From positions 1 through 48,153 of the forward strand of contig JAEUOD010000192.1 in NCBI GenBank assembly GCA_016791065.1: DNA of 48,153 nucleotides. Reading direction: 5' to 3'. Numbering within the stretch: position 1 is the stretch's first letter; each line of letters starts with the position of its first letter. This DNA comes from Dechloromonas sp. (lineage in GTDB: Bacteria > Pseudomonadota > Gammaproteobacteria > Burkholderiales > Rhodocyclaceae). Below are positions 8,089 through 16,750 of this stretch, one piece after another. The notes under the pieces are model-generated. The model saw nothing but the letters and a program-made list of their open reading frames with translations. It did no database searches and had not been told where the DNA came from. A program made the position numbers and the translations under genes.

Positions 8089-8354
8089 TGTCCTACCCCC
8101 TGCGCGTCCTCATCGCCATCGACCAGCTTTTCGCGGTCGTCCTGTTCGGCGCCATGCCCGACGAGACCATCAGCGCCCTGGCCCATCGCCGGCACTGGAA
8201 ACGGCTGGAGCGCCTCATCAACTGGCTTTTTCGAGACGACATGCACTGCGCCAAGGCCTACATCGCCGAGATCGTCGGAACCCAAAACCATCGTGAGTAC
8301 CGCTGGGATCGCCGCTATCAGGCTGCCCGCGAAAGCTCGAATTCGAACAACTGA
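8088..8354 (+). CDS. Hypothetical phage protein
   Basis: An 88 aa protein with a hydrophobic N-terminal stretch (LRVLIAIDQLFAVVLFGAM) that could be a membrane helix or hydrophobic core, followed by a basic, Trp-rich part (RRHWKRLERLINWLF). The start overlaps the preceding stop. Family unknown to me. Confidence 0.62.
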   Translation: MSYPLRVLIAIDQLFAVVLFGAMPDETISALAHRRHWKRLERLINWLFRDDMHCAKAYIAEIVGTQNHREYRWDRRYQAARESSNSNN

Positions 8355-8369
8355 AGACAGAGGTACACC

Positions 8370-10022
8370 ATGAAAAACGGCGAACGCTTGATGATTCTCG
8401 ACAAGGTTTCCACGCTGCTCACCAGTCCGGCCGTCGCCTTTACCGGCGATAGTCGCGGCGGCCTCGCGATCTCGGTCAGTGGCGCCGGCAGCATCAGCGC
8501 CCAGGTCCGCCTCGAAGTCAGCGACGACCCGTCGCAAGGCTGGACGACGGATGATGACTGTGTGATCACGGTCAGCGGTACCGGCACGGCGACCGACTAC
8601 ATCGAACTGACCGAGCCCTGGCGCTACATCCGCGCCACCGTCATCTCCCTGTCCGCTGGCGCCGTCGTCAGCGTCGTTTTCGGCAACGAGTTGAGTGGCG
8701 GTACCGGTCTCCGCGCCCCCGCCTCGATCGTCCGTTCGAAGCAAAATCCTGTCACCGGGGGGATTGGAATTTCAGACGGGGATGGAGGGCGGCTACAGCT
8801 AGTAAATACGGCTGGTGCAGCAATCGTACCGTTGCGTTATGTCTCTTTAGCGAACTTCGGCGCATTCGATACGTCGAGCTTTCGGCAGATTTTCCAAATC
8901 CCGTTCGCTGGCCCGTGCCTCGTCCGCGCCGTTTACGAGACAGACGCCACTACCGCAACGAGCGTCAGCAACTGCGCATTTGCTGCCGGTAGGAATTATT
9001 CCGATGATGATCCGGTGGATGCTGACGGCAACCCGGCAACGTGGCAATTGCAGACGACCATCAACCTGACCGCCGCAGATGCTTCGTGGGCTACTAACGG
9101 CATTTACGGATCAGGAAAATCAGGCTGGGTCGCACTCAACATTCCGGCTGCGACGGATAGTGGAATCGGCGGCTACATCTACACGACCACAAAGCTATCT
9201 GCCGGGACTGGCCGATGCATGGTCGGAAATGGCGCTCGTCCAACGAACGACTGGGAAAGCACAATCAGCGCGCTTTTCCCGTCGATGAAGTACCGCGCCC
9301 TGTATAAAACAGGTGATTACTGCACCACAAATCAGAACGGCATGGGCGCTGCTTCGCCGAATAAAAACGCGCAATACAACCCCGTGGCGTACCTCGAAAT
9401 TATGCCGATGAGCCGCGTTTTGTCCGGCGCAATCTTCGGTGACTCGACCACGCAGGGGCTTGGAACTGGGACGCCTGCGGTGCAGCCGTACAACTACAAC
9501 TGGGGCCACGTTGCAACGTCGTTGTATCAATCGACGACCGGAAAAGTGATGCACATTGCGAATTTCGCGCACGAAGGCAAGACTGCCGCTTTCTATCTAA
9601 AGCATCTTGAGTTGCTACTTGCCGATGCTGATTTTGTCCCGAATTTCGTAGTTATCCAGCCGTTTTCTAAAAACGATAATGGTGGCGTGTATTCGACGGC
9701 AACAATTAATGCATCCATTGCTGCGGCTTTGCCTCTTGCTGCTGCGGCACGAAAGAAGGGAATCATCCCGATCTTCCGCACGATTACGCCGGATGGTGGA
9801 ACAAATGCCACGACGGACGGCTATCGAAAAGCTGGAAACGCTCTGATTCGCGCATCCGGGGTTTCGTGCTTTGACCTAGATGCGCTTTTCACCGATGGCG
9901 CATCGCCAGCAAGGTTGCAGGCAGCGTATACGTACGACAACACGCATTACAACAAAACCGGGAATGATATTGCCGGCGCTGAGTTTTCGAGATTGATCGG
10001 AAAGCTGTTCGCCGAAACCTAA
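8370..10022 (+). CDS. Tail spike-like protein with SGNH/GDSL hydrolase domain
   Basis: A 550 aa protein. The first 125 residues are a beta-rich, Gly/Ser-rich attachment-like region in GC-rich codons. From about residue 128 (near base 8750) codon use changes to clearly AT-richer, and the C-terminal half carries an SGNH hydrolase pattern: IFGDSTTQG with nucleophile Ser359, and DNTH with Asp523 and His526. Such domains in spikes deacetylate or cleave surface polysaccharide. The composition break suggests that a receptor-binding part was swapped onto a resident adaptor. A ribosome binding site (AGAGG) precedes the start. Substrate unknown; a deacetylase or depolymerase role is inference. Confidence 0.75.
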   Translation: MKNGERLMILDKVSTLLTSPAVAFTGDSRGGLAISVSGAGSISAQVRLEVSDDPSQGWTTDDDCVITVSGTGTATDYIELTEPWRYIRATVISLSAGAVVSVVFGNELSGGTGLRAPASIVRSKQNPVTGGIGISDGDGGRLQLVNTAGAAIVPLRYVSLANFGAFDTSSFRQIFQIPFAGPCLVRAVYETDATTATSVSNCAFAAGRNYSDDDPVDADGNPATWQLQTTINLTAADASWATNGIYGSGKSGWVALNIPAATDSGIGGYIYTTTKLSAGTGRCMVGNGARPTNDWESTISALFPSMKYRALYKTGDYCTTNQNGMGAASPNKNAQYNPVAYLEIMPMSRVLSGAIFGDSTTQGLGTGTPAVQPYNYNWGHVATSLYQSTTGKVMHIANFAHEGKTAAFYLKHLELLLADADFVPNFVVIQPFSKNDNGGVYSTATINASIAAALPLAAAARKKGIIPIFRTITPDGGTNATTDGYRKAGNALIRASGVSCFDLDALFTDGASPARLQAAYTYDNTHYNKTGNDIAGAEFSRLIGKLFAET

Positions 10023-10034
10023 TCCCCTCAGCAC

Positions 10035-10967
10035 ATGGCTCTCACTGATATCCTGATCCGCTCGACCCTCGGCGTTCTCTCGCCGCGGTATCGGACGGTC
10101 GCCGACTGGTCCGAGGTCTATCGCCGCATCATCGACACCAAGCCGGTCTGCGACAAGACCAAGGCCAATCGGATGGTCAGTGTGCGCCATATCCTCGATG
10201 GAATTGGTCGTCGCATCATTTCACGGGTGATGCCACATGAAATCGCTGAATTGGTACAGCGCCTCCATGCAGAGCATCCGGCGCTGGCCAAGCGCGTGCT
10301 GATCGAGGCGAAGAGCCTGTTCAACGAAGCGGTCATTTACGGATGGATCGACCGCAACCCGGCATTTCCGCTCAGGGCGCCGGCCGTGCATGTGCAGCGG
10401 CATCGCTTGTCACTTGAGCACTGGCAGGCCATCCATGCCTATGCGCTCGCGAACCAGCCGCACTGGGTCGCCCGGATGCTGGTGCTCGCACTGGTCTCTG
10501 CCCAGCGGCGATCCGATCTGGAAAAGATGCAGCCGGGCGATGTCTGGGACGATCATCTCCATATCCAGCAAGCCAAGACAGGGATGCGCCTGGCGCTGCC
10601 GCTGTCGCTTCGCCTCGATGCGATAGGCGTCAGCCTCGGCGAGGCGATCGAGGATTGCCGTGATTACGCGGTCGGCAACAGCCGGCTGCTCCGCAAGCAC
10701 AACGGTCGTCCGATTGGGGTGGCATCGATGTCCGCCCGCTTCGAAGAGGCCCGCGAAGGGTCAGGACTGGTCTGGCATGATGGCTTGCCGCCCTCGTTGC
10801 ATGAATGCCGATCCCTGTCCGAACGGCTCTATCGCGCGCAAGGCGTCAATACGATGATCCTGCTCGGGCACAAGAATCAGGCCATGACCGATATCTACGA
10901 CGATGACCGCGATCTGGCGCAAGGACAGTGGAAGACCCTCTCCATCCAAAAACCGCAGCGGGCTTAG
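10035..10967 (+). CDS. Tyrosine recombinase (integrase-type) inside the late region
   Basis: A 310 aa recombinase with an N-terminal helical core-binding part and a C-terminal catalytic domain. The catalytic set is complete: Arg158 (SAQRRSDL), Lys181 (QQAKTG), His256 and Arg259 (HECR), His279 (LLGHK) and Tyr288 (DIYDD). It would cut and rejoin DNA at specific sites. Its place is odd: 13 bases after a tail spike gene and 2 bases before a MuF-like head gene, far from the lysogeny region. It could be the integrase of the prophage, a leftover of a captured module, or an enzyme acting on the adjacent spike gene. No paired inverted repeats were found next to it. Confidence 0.88.
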   Translation: MALTDILIRSTLGVLSPRYRTVADWSEVYRRIIDTKPVCDKTKANRMVSVRHILDGIGRRIISRVMPHEIAELVQRLHAEHPALAKRVLIEAKSLFNEAVIYGWIDRNPAFPLRAPAVHVQRHRLSLEHWQAIHAYALANQPHWVARMLVLALVSAQRRSDLEKMQPGDVWDDHLHIQQAKTGMRLALPLSLRLDAIGVSLGEAIEDCRDYAVGNSRLLRKHNGRPIGVASMSARFEEAREGSGLVWHDGLPPSLHECRSLSERLYRAQGVNTMILLGHKNQAMTDIYDDDRDLAQGQWKTLSIQKPQRA

Positions 10968-10969
10968 GC

Positions 10970-12010
10970 ATGAGCGCGACCGACCGTGCCCAAATCCGCC
11001 GCGCCACGCTCGAAGCCCGGCAAGCGCTCGAAACGCTCGATGAAGTCGGCGCAGAAGAGCTTTCCCGCCTCTACCGCCAGGCCGCCGAATCCATCCGCGC
11101 CAGCATCGCCCGGGCCGGTGGCGGGGATGGCAAGGTCGCGCTGGCCGAGCTGCAGGCGCTGCTCGCCCAGATCGACGGCATCCTGGCCAGCCTCGCCACG
11201 ATCCGTGACGGTGTCGTCGTCGCCGGCCTCACCACGGCCGCCCAGGGTGGTGCCGCGGCCGTCGTGCTCGATAGCGCCGCGGCCATGGTCATCGCGACCG
11301 AAGCCGTCGCCCTGACCCGCAACTTCATCGCCGCCGACGGCCTTAACCTGGCCGACCGACTCTGGCGCATCGATCGCGGTGCCCGCGAGGCCATCGGCCG
11401 CGCCGTCGAACTCGCCGTTATCCAGGGGCACGGCAGCGCCCAGGCCGCCCGCGAATTCCTCGCCCGCGGTCAGCCGGTACCGCCCGAGGTTGCCGCCCGC
11501 CTCGGCGCCGCCGACAGCACGGCGCTCGGCACCGAGGCCGCCCGCCTGATGACCGGAGAAGGCCAGGCCCTCTACCAGGCGCAGCGCGTCTTCCGCACCG
11601 AGATCAACCGCGCCCACGGCGAGGCCTACATTGCCGGCGCCGAACGGCATCCCGATTTTGCCGGCTTCAAGTTCCTGCTCTCGCCGGCCCATCCCCGGCA
11701 CGACATCTGCGACCTGCTCGCCAGCCAGAACCTTTACGGCCTCGGCCCAGGCGTCTATCCAAGCCGCGCCAAGACCCCCTGGCCGGCCCACCCCAATACC
11801 CTGTCCTTCGTCGATATCGTCTATGCCGACGAGGTCAGCGCCGCCGACCGGGCCGGGCGCGAAACGCCCACCGCCGCGCTGGCCCGCCTGCCGGCCGACG
11901 TCCGTGAAGGCGTGCTCGGCAAGGGCAAGGCTGAGCTTTTCGATGCCGGCCGCCTGCGCCAGGGCATGATCCGCAGCCCGCTCAAGGCGGTCCGCCGCCG
12001 CGTCCGTTGA
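10970..12010 (+). CDS. MuF-like phage head morphogenesis protein
   Basis: A 346 aa minor head protein. The first 200 residues are Ala-rich helix with a hydrophobic middle part (VVVAGLTTAAQGGAAAVVL). The C-terminal MuF-type region shows FRTEINRAHGEAYIAGAE, then SPAHPRHDICDLLASQ and a terminal HPNTLSFVDIVY. MuF proteins sit near the portal and may be injected with DNA. The start at 10970 is 2 bases after the recombinase stop. It normally follows the portal directly; here 4.8 kb of lysis, spike and recombinase genes intervene. Confidence 0.8.
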   Translation: MSATDRAQIRRATLEARQALETLDEVGAEELSRLYRQAAESIRASIARAGGGDGKVALAELQALLAQIDGILASLATIRDGVVVAGLTTAAQGGAAAVVLDSAAAMVIATEAVALTRNFIAADGLNLADRLWRIDRGAREAIGRAVELAVIQGHGSAQAAREFLARGQPVPPEVAARLGAADSTALGTEAARLMTGEGQALYQAQRVFRTEINRAHGEAYIAGAERHPDFAGFKFLLSPAHPRHDICDLLASQNLYGLGPGVYPSRAKTPWPAHPNTLSFVDIVYADEVSAADRAGRETPTAALARLPADVREGVLGKGKAELFDAGRLRQGMIRSPLKAVRRRVR

Positions 12011-12086
12011 TCCGCCGGCATCCTTCATTTATGCATGGCGAATGAATACCCGATAATCATCTGCATCATCACGAGAGGAGGACCCC

Positions 12087-12740
12087 ATGCAACGCCCCAT
12101 CACCCATTGCCTCATGGTCCTGGCCATTGCCATGACCGCTGGCTGTGCCTCGATATTTTCCGGGACGACACAGGATGTCGCCCTCCGCACCACGCCGGGC
12201 GCCAAGTTCTCGGTCACCAACAGCTACGGCACGCCGGTCTCCGACGGCATCGCCGGCGCTGACGGCGCCGCCGAAATGAACCTGGTGCGCAGCGTCGGCT
12301 ACTTCAGTCCGCACGCCTACAAGGTCAAACTCAGCAAGGCAGGCTACAAGCCGCAGACGGTCGCGATCGATCCCGGCATCAATGGCTGGTACTTCGGCAA
12401 CATCCTGCTCGGCGGCTTCATCGGCATGGTCATCGTCGATCCGCTGACCGGCGCCATGTTCCGCCTGGTGCCGAGCGCCAGCGAAGCCATGCTCGAACCG
12501 ACCGGCGAAGACCTCTCCGCCATCGAGGCCGAAGCCGCCATCATCCGGCAGACGCGCGACTATCCCATTTCGCGCCATGACTACACGGCCCGCCAGGTCG
12601 TCCGGCAACAGGACTGCGCGCCCGTCGGCAACCCCGAGGTTGCCGGACTGAAGACATACCAGGAAACCCTGACCTTTAACTGCCGTGGCGGCCGCCAGTT
12701 CGTCGTCACCTGCCGTTCGGGAGCCGGCTGCCAGCTATAG
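12087..12740 (+). CDS. Prophage-encoded lipoprotein (moron)
   Basis: A 217 aa protein with a signal peptide and lipobox (MTAGC, Cys about residue 20), so it should be a lipid-anchored envelope protein. The mature part starts with a PEGA-like beta region (SGTTQDVALRTTPGAKFSVT) and contains one strong hydrophobic stretch (FGNILLGGFIGMVIV). It has a very strong ribosome binding site (GAGGAGG), a 76-base upstream gap with a -10-like GATAAT at 12052-12057 (no good -35), and its own terminator at 12760. This independent unit inside the late operon is typical of a moron expressed from the lysogen. A role in superinfection exclusion or envelope change is inference. Confidence 0.75.
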   Translation: MQRPITHCLMVLAIAMTAGCASIFSGTTQDVALRTTPGAKFSVTNSYGTPVSDGIAGADGAAEMNLVRSVGYFSPHAYKVKLSKAGYKPQTVAIDPGINGWYFGNILLGGFIGMVIVDPLTGAMFRLVPSASEAMLEPTGEDLSAIEAEAAIIRQTRDYPISRHDYTARQVVRQQDCAPVGNPEVAGLKTYQETLTFNCRGGRQFVVTCRSGAGCQL

Positions 12741-12759
12741 GCGGGTCGGTCAGGGAACG

Positions 12760-12786
12760 GGGGAGGCTGCGGCCTCCCCTTTTTTT
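12760..12786 (+). terminator. Rho-independent terminator after lipoprotein gene
   Basis: GGGGAGGC (12760-12767) pairs perfectly with GCCTCCCC (12772-12779) around a TGCG loop and is followed by seven T. It ends the lipoprotein unit just before the tape measure gene, so late transcription must read through it or restart downstream. Confidence 0.88.
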
Positions 12787-12814
12787 ACCCGGTCACCCGG
12801 CGAGAATCGGGCGC

Positions 12815-15058
12815 ATGGACCAGAAAAATTCAGTGCGCATCGACGTCGTCGGCTCGGTTGACGGCCTCAAGGGAACCGCCGGCGACGCCGAGCGCGAACT
12901 CGACCGCATGAAAAAGGCCGCGCTTGACGCGGGCGAGGGCATGCGCGGCGCTGCATTGGCCGGACAGGTCCTGGAAGCGGCAGGCCGTGGCGTCGCCACC
13001 ATCGCGCTGACTGCTGCCGGCGGCCTGGCCGCCTGGGGTGCAGCACAAGTCGCCGCGACGCTCTCGATCAAGGACACCGCCGACGAGGTTGGCAAGCTCT
13101 CGCAGCGCATGGGCGAGTCGGTCGAATCCGTCTCCGAGCTGCGCTACGCCTTCGGCATGGCCGGCGCCGAAACGGGCGAGATGGCCAGCCTCATGAAGTC
13201 GCTCGACAACAAGGCGCAGGATGCCGCGCGCGGCGTCGGATCGGCCGCTGCCGCCTACAAGGCCATGGGGCTCTCGGCGACGGACAGCAACGGCAAGCTC
13301 AAGGACAACCGGCAACTGCTCGAAGAAGTCGCCGACAAGCTGGCCGGCTACAAGGACAGCGCCGCCAAGGCCGCGCTCGTCCAGGACGCGCTGGGCAGCG
13401 GCTGGGTCAAGATGATCCCGCTCCTCAACGGCGGCGCGGCCGGCTTCCGGGATGCCGCGATCGAGGCCCGCCAGCTCGGCGTCGTCATGGATGAAAAGCT
13501 GACCCGGCAGTCGGCCGAACTCAACGACAATCTCTATCGCATCCGCACGGCCGCCGAAGGCGCCCGCATCGCCCTGGGCAGCCAGTTGCTGCCGGCCGTC
13601 GTCCGCCTCTCCGAAGAGTTCGTCCAGGGGATCAAGAATTCCGACGGATTCTTCGATGCCCTGATGCGCTACGGCCTGGCCAATCCCTTTACCAGCCATC
13701 AGGAAAAGCTGGTCAAGCTGCGCAAGGATGCCAGCGACCTCGAAGACACCATGTCGCGCGGGCGTGGCAAGGCGGGCGATGACGAGCGCCTGCGCCGCCT
13801 CAACCAGGAAATCACCTACTACGACACCCTGCTGCAGAAGCGAACTGCCGCCGCCGGCGAGAGCGTAACCACCGGAACGGATGCCCCGACGCCGCCGCCA
13901 AAGCCCCCTCGTACCCCGCGCGGCGGCGAAAAGGTCTCCGACTACCAGCGCCTGATCGCCACCCTCAACGAGAAGATCGCCGTCGAGACGCTCGACCTGC
14001 AGACCACCGAAAAGCTGACCACGGCCGAGAAGGCCTTCGCCAGCTATCAGGCCGATCTCGCCTCCGGCCGCCTCAAGCTCAGCGCCGCCGAGAAGGGTGT
14101 CGCCGCCGCCTACTGGGAAACCTACCTCGCCCGCGCCCAGGCCAACGAAGCCGACAAGGCCTTCCAGACCGCGCTCGAGCAGCAGACCGAGGCTGTGCTC
14201 AAGCAACGCCAGGCCATGCAGGACAAGATCCAGAGCAGCGAGCGCGAACTCGAACTGTTCGGCCTCACCGAAGCCCAGATCAGCGCCGTCTGGCAGTCCC
14301 GCCTCGAAGACGCCATCGCCATCGCCCGCGAGAACGGCGCCAGCGCCGAACAGATCGCCTACCTCGAGGAAGAGCTGCGCCTGCGTGGCCAGCTCACCGA
14401 GGCCCTGTCCGCCAAGGAAGGCCGCAAGTACGAGCAGGACGACCTCAACAAGCAGGGCAAGGAAATGGACGAGTTCGCCAAGTCGGCGGCCAAGAACATG
14501 CAGTCGGCGATGGCCGATTTCCTCTTCGACCCCTTTGCCGATGGCCTCGACGGCATGGCCCAGAAATTCGGCCAGACCGTCCAGCGCATGATCGCCGATG
14601 CCGCGGCCGCGCAACTGACCCGCCTGCTCTTCGGCGATCTGCTCGATACCCGGGGCGGCGGTGGTTCAAGCGGCCTGGGCAACGGCTGGATCGGCCAGGC
14701 CGCCAGTTGGGCCACCAGTTTCGACTGGGGCAGCCTGATTTCCGCCTTCGGTTTCCATGAAGGCGGCAACGTCCAGCCCGGACAGCAGACCTTCAACCGC
14801 CTGGTTCCCTCATCGGCCTTCACCAACGCCCGGCGCTACCATGCCGGCGGTTTTGCCGGCGACGAAGTCCCGGCCATCCTCAAGAAGGGCGAGCGTGTCC
14901 TGACCCCCGAACAGCAGATGCGTGCCAGCAGCGGCATGACGGTGAACCAGACCATCTACGCCGACGGCAATACCGACAAGGCCCAGGTCCGTCGCAGCGC
15001 CGCCGCCGGCGCCCGCGCCGCCATGTCGGCCGTCAATGGAGCCCAGCGCTATGGCTGA
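12815..15058 (+). CDS. Phage tail tape measure protein
   Basis: A 747 aa protein that sets tail length and is ejected with the DNA. It opens with a TMP-like N-terminus (VDGLKGTAGDAERELDRM), has hydrophobic Ala/Gly-rich segments at about residues 55-80, long Glu/Lys/Gln coiled-coil stretches (about 370-560) and a Gly-rich end (HAGGFAGDEVPAILKKGERVLTPEQ is split by a conserved turn) that is typical of siphophage tape measures. By the usual rule of about 0.15 nm per residue the tail would be near 110 nm. Only a weak ribosome binding site is visible. The tail chaperones that should precede it are at 617-1296. Confidence 0.88.
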   Translation: MDQKNSVRIDVVGSVDGLKGTAGDAERELDRMKKAALDAGEGMRGAALAGQVLEAAGRGVATIALTAAGGLAAWGAAQVAATLSIKDTADEVGKLSQRMGESVESVSELRYAFGMAGAETGEMASLMKSLDNKAQDAARGVGSAAAAYKAMGLSATDSNGKLKDNRQLLEEVADKLAGYKDSAAKAALVQDALGSGWVKMIPLLNGGAAGFRDAAIEARQLGVVMDEKLTRQSAELNDNLYRIRTAAEGARIALGSQLLPAVVRLSEEFVQGIKNSDGFFDALMRYGLANPFTSHQEKLVKLRKDASDLEDTMSRGRGKAGDDERLRRLNQEITYYDTLLQKRTAAAGESVTTGTDAPTPPPKPPRTPRGGEKVSDYQRLIATLNEKIAVETLDLQTTEKLTTAEKAFASYQADLASGRLKLSAAEKGVAAAYWETYLARAQANEADKAFQTALEQQTEAVLKQRQAMQDKIQSSERELELFGLTEAQISAVWQSRLEDAIAIARENGASAEQIAYLEEELRLRGQLTEALSAKEGRKYEQDDLNKQGKEMDEFAKSAAKNMQSAMADFLFDPFADGLDGMAQKFGQTVQRMIADAAAAQLTRLLFGDLLDTRGGGGSSGLGNGWIGQAASWATSFDWGSLISAFGFHEGGNVQPGQQTFNRLVPSSAFTNARRYHAGGFAGDEVPAILKKGERVLTPEQQMRASSGMTVNQTIYADGNTDKAQVRRSAAAGARAAMSAVNGAQRYG

Positions 15059-15920
15059 CTTTCTCGAAGAGCGCCTGTCCGCCCCGATCAAGTACGGTAG
15101 TTCATGGGGCGATGAATACACCGTCGATATCGTCGAGACCAGCGGCGGTCAGGAATATCCGGTCCTCGTTCATCCTTTCCCAAGGCGGCGTTTCGACGTC
15201 TCATATCTTCTCGAAAACAACCGGGTCTATACCGAACTCTGCGGTCTCTATCACCGTGCCCACGGCAAGTTTGCCGCTTTCCGCATCCGCTGCGAGGATG
15301 AGTACTCCAGCAACGGCCGCATCGGCACACCGACCGCCTTCGACCAGCCGATGGGCCTCGTCTCGGCCGGCGTTTACCAGTTGCGCAAGGTTTACGGCAC
15401 CGATCAGGCGCCCGGCGCCACCGGCTACCCTTACCGCACCATCCACAAGCCGGTCGCCGGCACCGTCAAGGTCGGCATCGGGCCGACAGAAATCCGCAGC
15501 GCCGACTGGTCGGTCGTCACCACGACCGGCCGCGTCACCTTTGCCGCCGACCAGTCGGCGACCGTCACCGGCATCAGCAAGGCGGCGCAGGCCGTCATCA
15601 GCTTCTCGGCGCATCCCTATGTTGTCGGCCAGTCAATCCAGCTCAGCGGTGTCGTCGGCATGACCCAGATCAACGGTTTGCGGGCGCTGGTGACGGCCGT
15701 TGCCGGGCTGAACGTCACCGTTGCCATCAATTCAACGGCATTCAGCACCTATACCTCGGGCGGCGTGGCCCATACCCGGCCGCAAGCGGGCGAGAGCGTC
15801 ACCGCCGGCTTCGAGTTCGATTTCCCGGTGCGCTTCAATTCCTCGTTGCCGGTCGGCCAGGACTACCCGGCTTTGCGCGCGGTCGAAGGCGTCGAACTGA
15901 TCGAGCGCATCAACCCATGA
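15051..15920 (+). CDS. DUF2460-family tail tip protein
   Basis: A 289 aa protein that starts inside the tape measure end. The N-terminus (FLEERLSAPIKYGSSWG...TVDIVET) and the later FPRRRFDVSY are typical of DUF2460, the family of gene transfer agent gp12. The middle (about residues 150-250) carries a beta-rich insert with an SFSAHPYVVGQSIQLSG segment that resembles repeat-like adhesion modules. It ends with FDFPVRFNSS, a conserved close. In siphophages this protein joins the tube to the baseplate hub. An ATG at 15036 is possible but 15051 better fits family N-termini. Confidence 0.8.
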   Translation: MADFLEERLSAPIKYGSSWGDEYTVDIVETSGGQEYPVLVHPFPRRRFDVSYLLENNRVYTELCGLYHRAHGKFAAFRIRCEDEYSSNGRIGTPTAFDQPMGLVSAGVYQLRKVYGTDQAPGATGYPYRTIHKPVAGTVKVGIGPTEIRSADWSVVTTTGRVTFAADQSATVTGISKAAQAVISFSAHPYVVGQSIQLSGVVGMTQINGLRALVTAVAGLNVTVAINSTAFSTYTSGGVAHTRPQAGESVTAGFEFDFPVRFNSSLPVGQDYPALRAVEGVELIERINP

Positions 15921-16750
15921 AGCCGCAGGTCGCGCCCTACGAAACATCGGTCAAGTGCCTGCGCATCGTCTGCCGCAATGGACTGACTGTCCGTGTCACC
16001 CGTTATCCGGTCGATCTCGTCATGAGCAATGGCCAGGTCTATGTCAGTGGCAGCGGCTACGACTTCACCAGCTACGAAGCCACGGCTGGGTTTTCCCCGT
16101 CGGCCTTCGATCTCGAAGGCATCCTCGGCTTTGCCGGCGTCACGCGCGATGCCGTCGCCTCTGGCGTCTTCGATGGTGCGCGTGCTTACCTGTTCGCGTG
16201 CGACTACAGAAACCCGGTTGAAGATTACGAGCCAATCGTCGCCAGTTTTCTCGGGAAGGGAACGCTGACTGACAGCGGGTATCGATTCGAAGAAATGGCG
16301 CTGATCGACGCCCTGAATCAGTCGGTAGGCGACACCTACAAGCCCCAATGCGGCAAGGTCTTCGGCGGCCAGGAATACGCCGGCTGCAAAGTCAGTCTGG
16401 CAGCCCTGACCGTGACCGGAACACTGACCTCCGTCACCAGCTCATCTGCCTTTGCCGATGCCGGCCGGAGCGAGTCGTCCGACTGGTTCGCGCTCGGCAC
16501 CATCTGCTTCACCAGCGGCCTCAATGCCGGCCTCAAGCCGCTGGAAATCAAGTCATTCGCCGCCGGCGGCGGCATCGTCACCTATGAGCCCTTCTATTAC
16601 ACGCCAGTTATCGGCGACGCCTACGAGATGATTCCCGGCTGCCGCAAGCGCCTTAGCGACTGCCGCGACAAATACGCCAACGTGGTCAATTTTGGCGGCT
16701 TTCCGGACATGCCGACAAGCTCTGTTTACGCCCAGGTGGGCACGCGATGA
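15917..16750 (+). CDS. DUF2163-family tail hub protein
   Basis: A 277 aa protein of the gp13 type found in gene transfer agents and many siphophages. The family pattern is visible: an N-terminal beta domain (VYVSGSGYDFTSYEATAGFSP), an ALIDALNQSVGDTYKPQC segment and a Cys-containing end (PGCRKRLSDCRDKYANVVNFGG). It overlaps the neighbours by ATGA on both sides. It forms part of the baseplate hub with the previous and next two gene products. Confidence 0.8.
   Translation: MKPQVAPYETSVKCLRIVCRNGLTVRVTRYPVDLVMSNGQVYVSGSGYDFTSYEATAGFSPSAFDLEGILGFAGVTRDAVASGVFDGARAYLFACDYRNPVEDYEPIVASFLGKGTLTDSGYRFEEMALIDALNQSVGDTYKPQCGKVFGGQEYAGCKVSLAALTVTGTLTSVTSSSAFADAGRSESSDWFALGTICFTSGLNAGLKPLEIKSFAAGGGIVTYEPFYYTPVIGDAYEMIPGCRKRLSDCRDKYANVVNFGGFPDMPTSSVYAQVGTR

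Noticed and set aside
8370-10967. Diversity-generating retroelement linked to the tail spike
   Set aside because: No reverse transcriptase and no template/variable repeat pair were seen.
12830-14614. Long minus-strand open frame opposite the tape measure gene
   Set aside because: Antisense mirror of a GC-rich real gene; Gly/Val/Leu-rich translation with no domain. The same holds for the minus frames at 1306-2637, 27113-28240 and 31412-32986.
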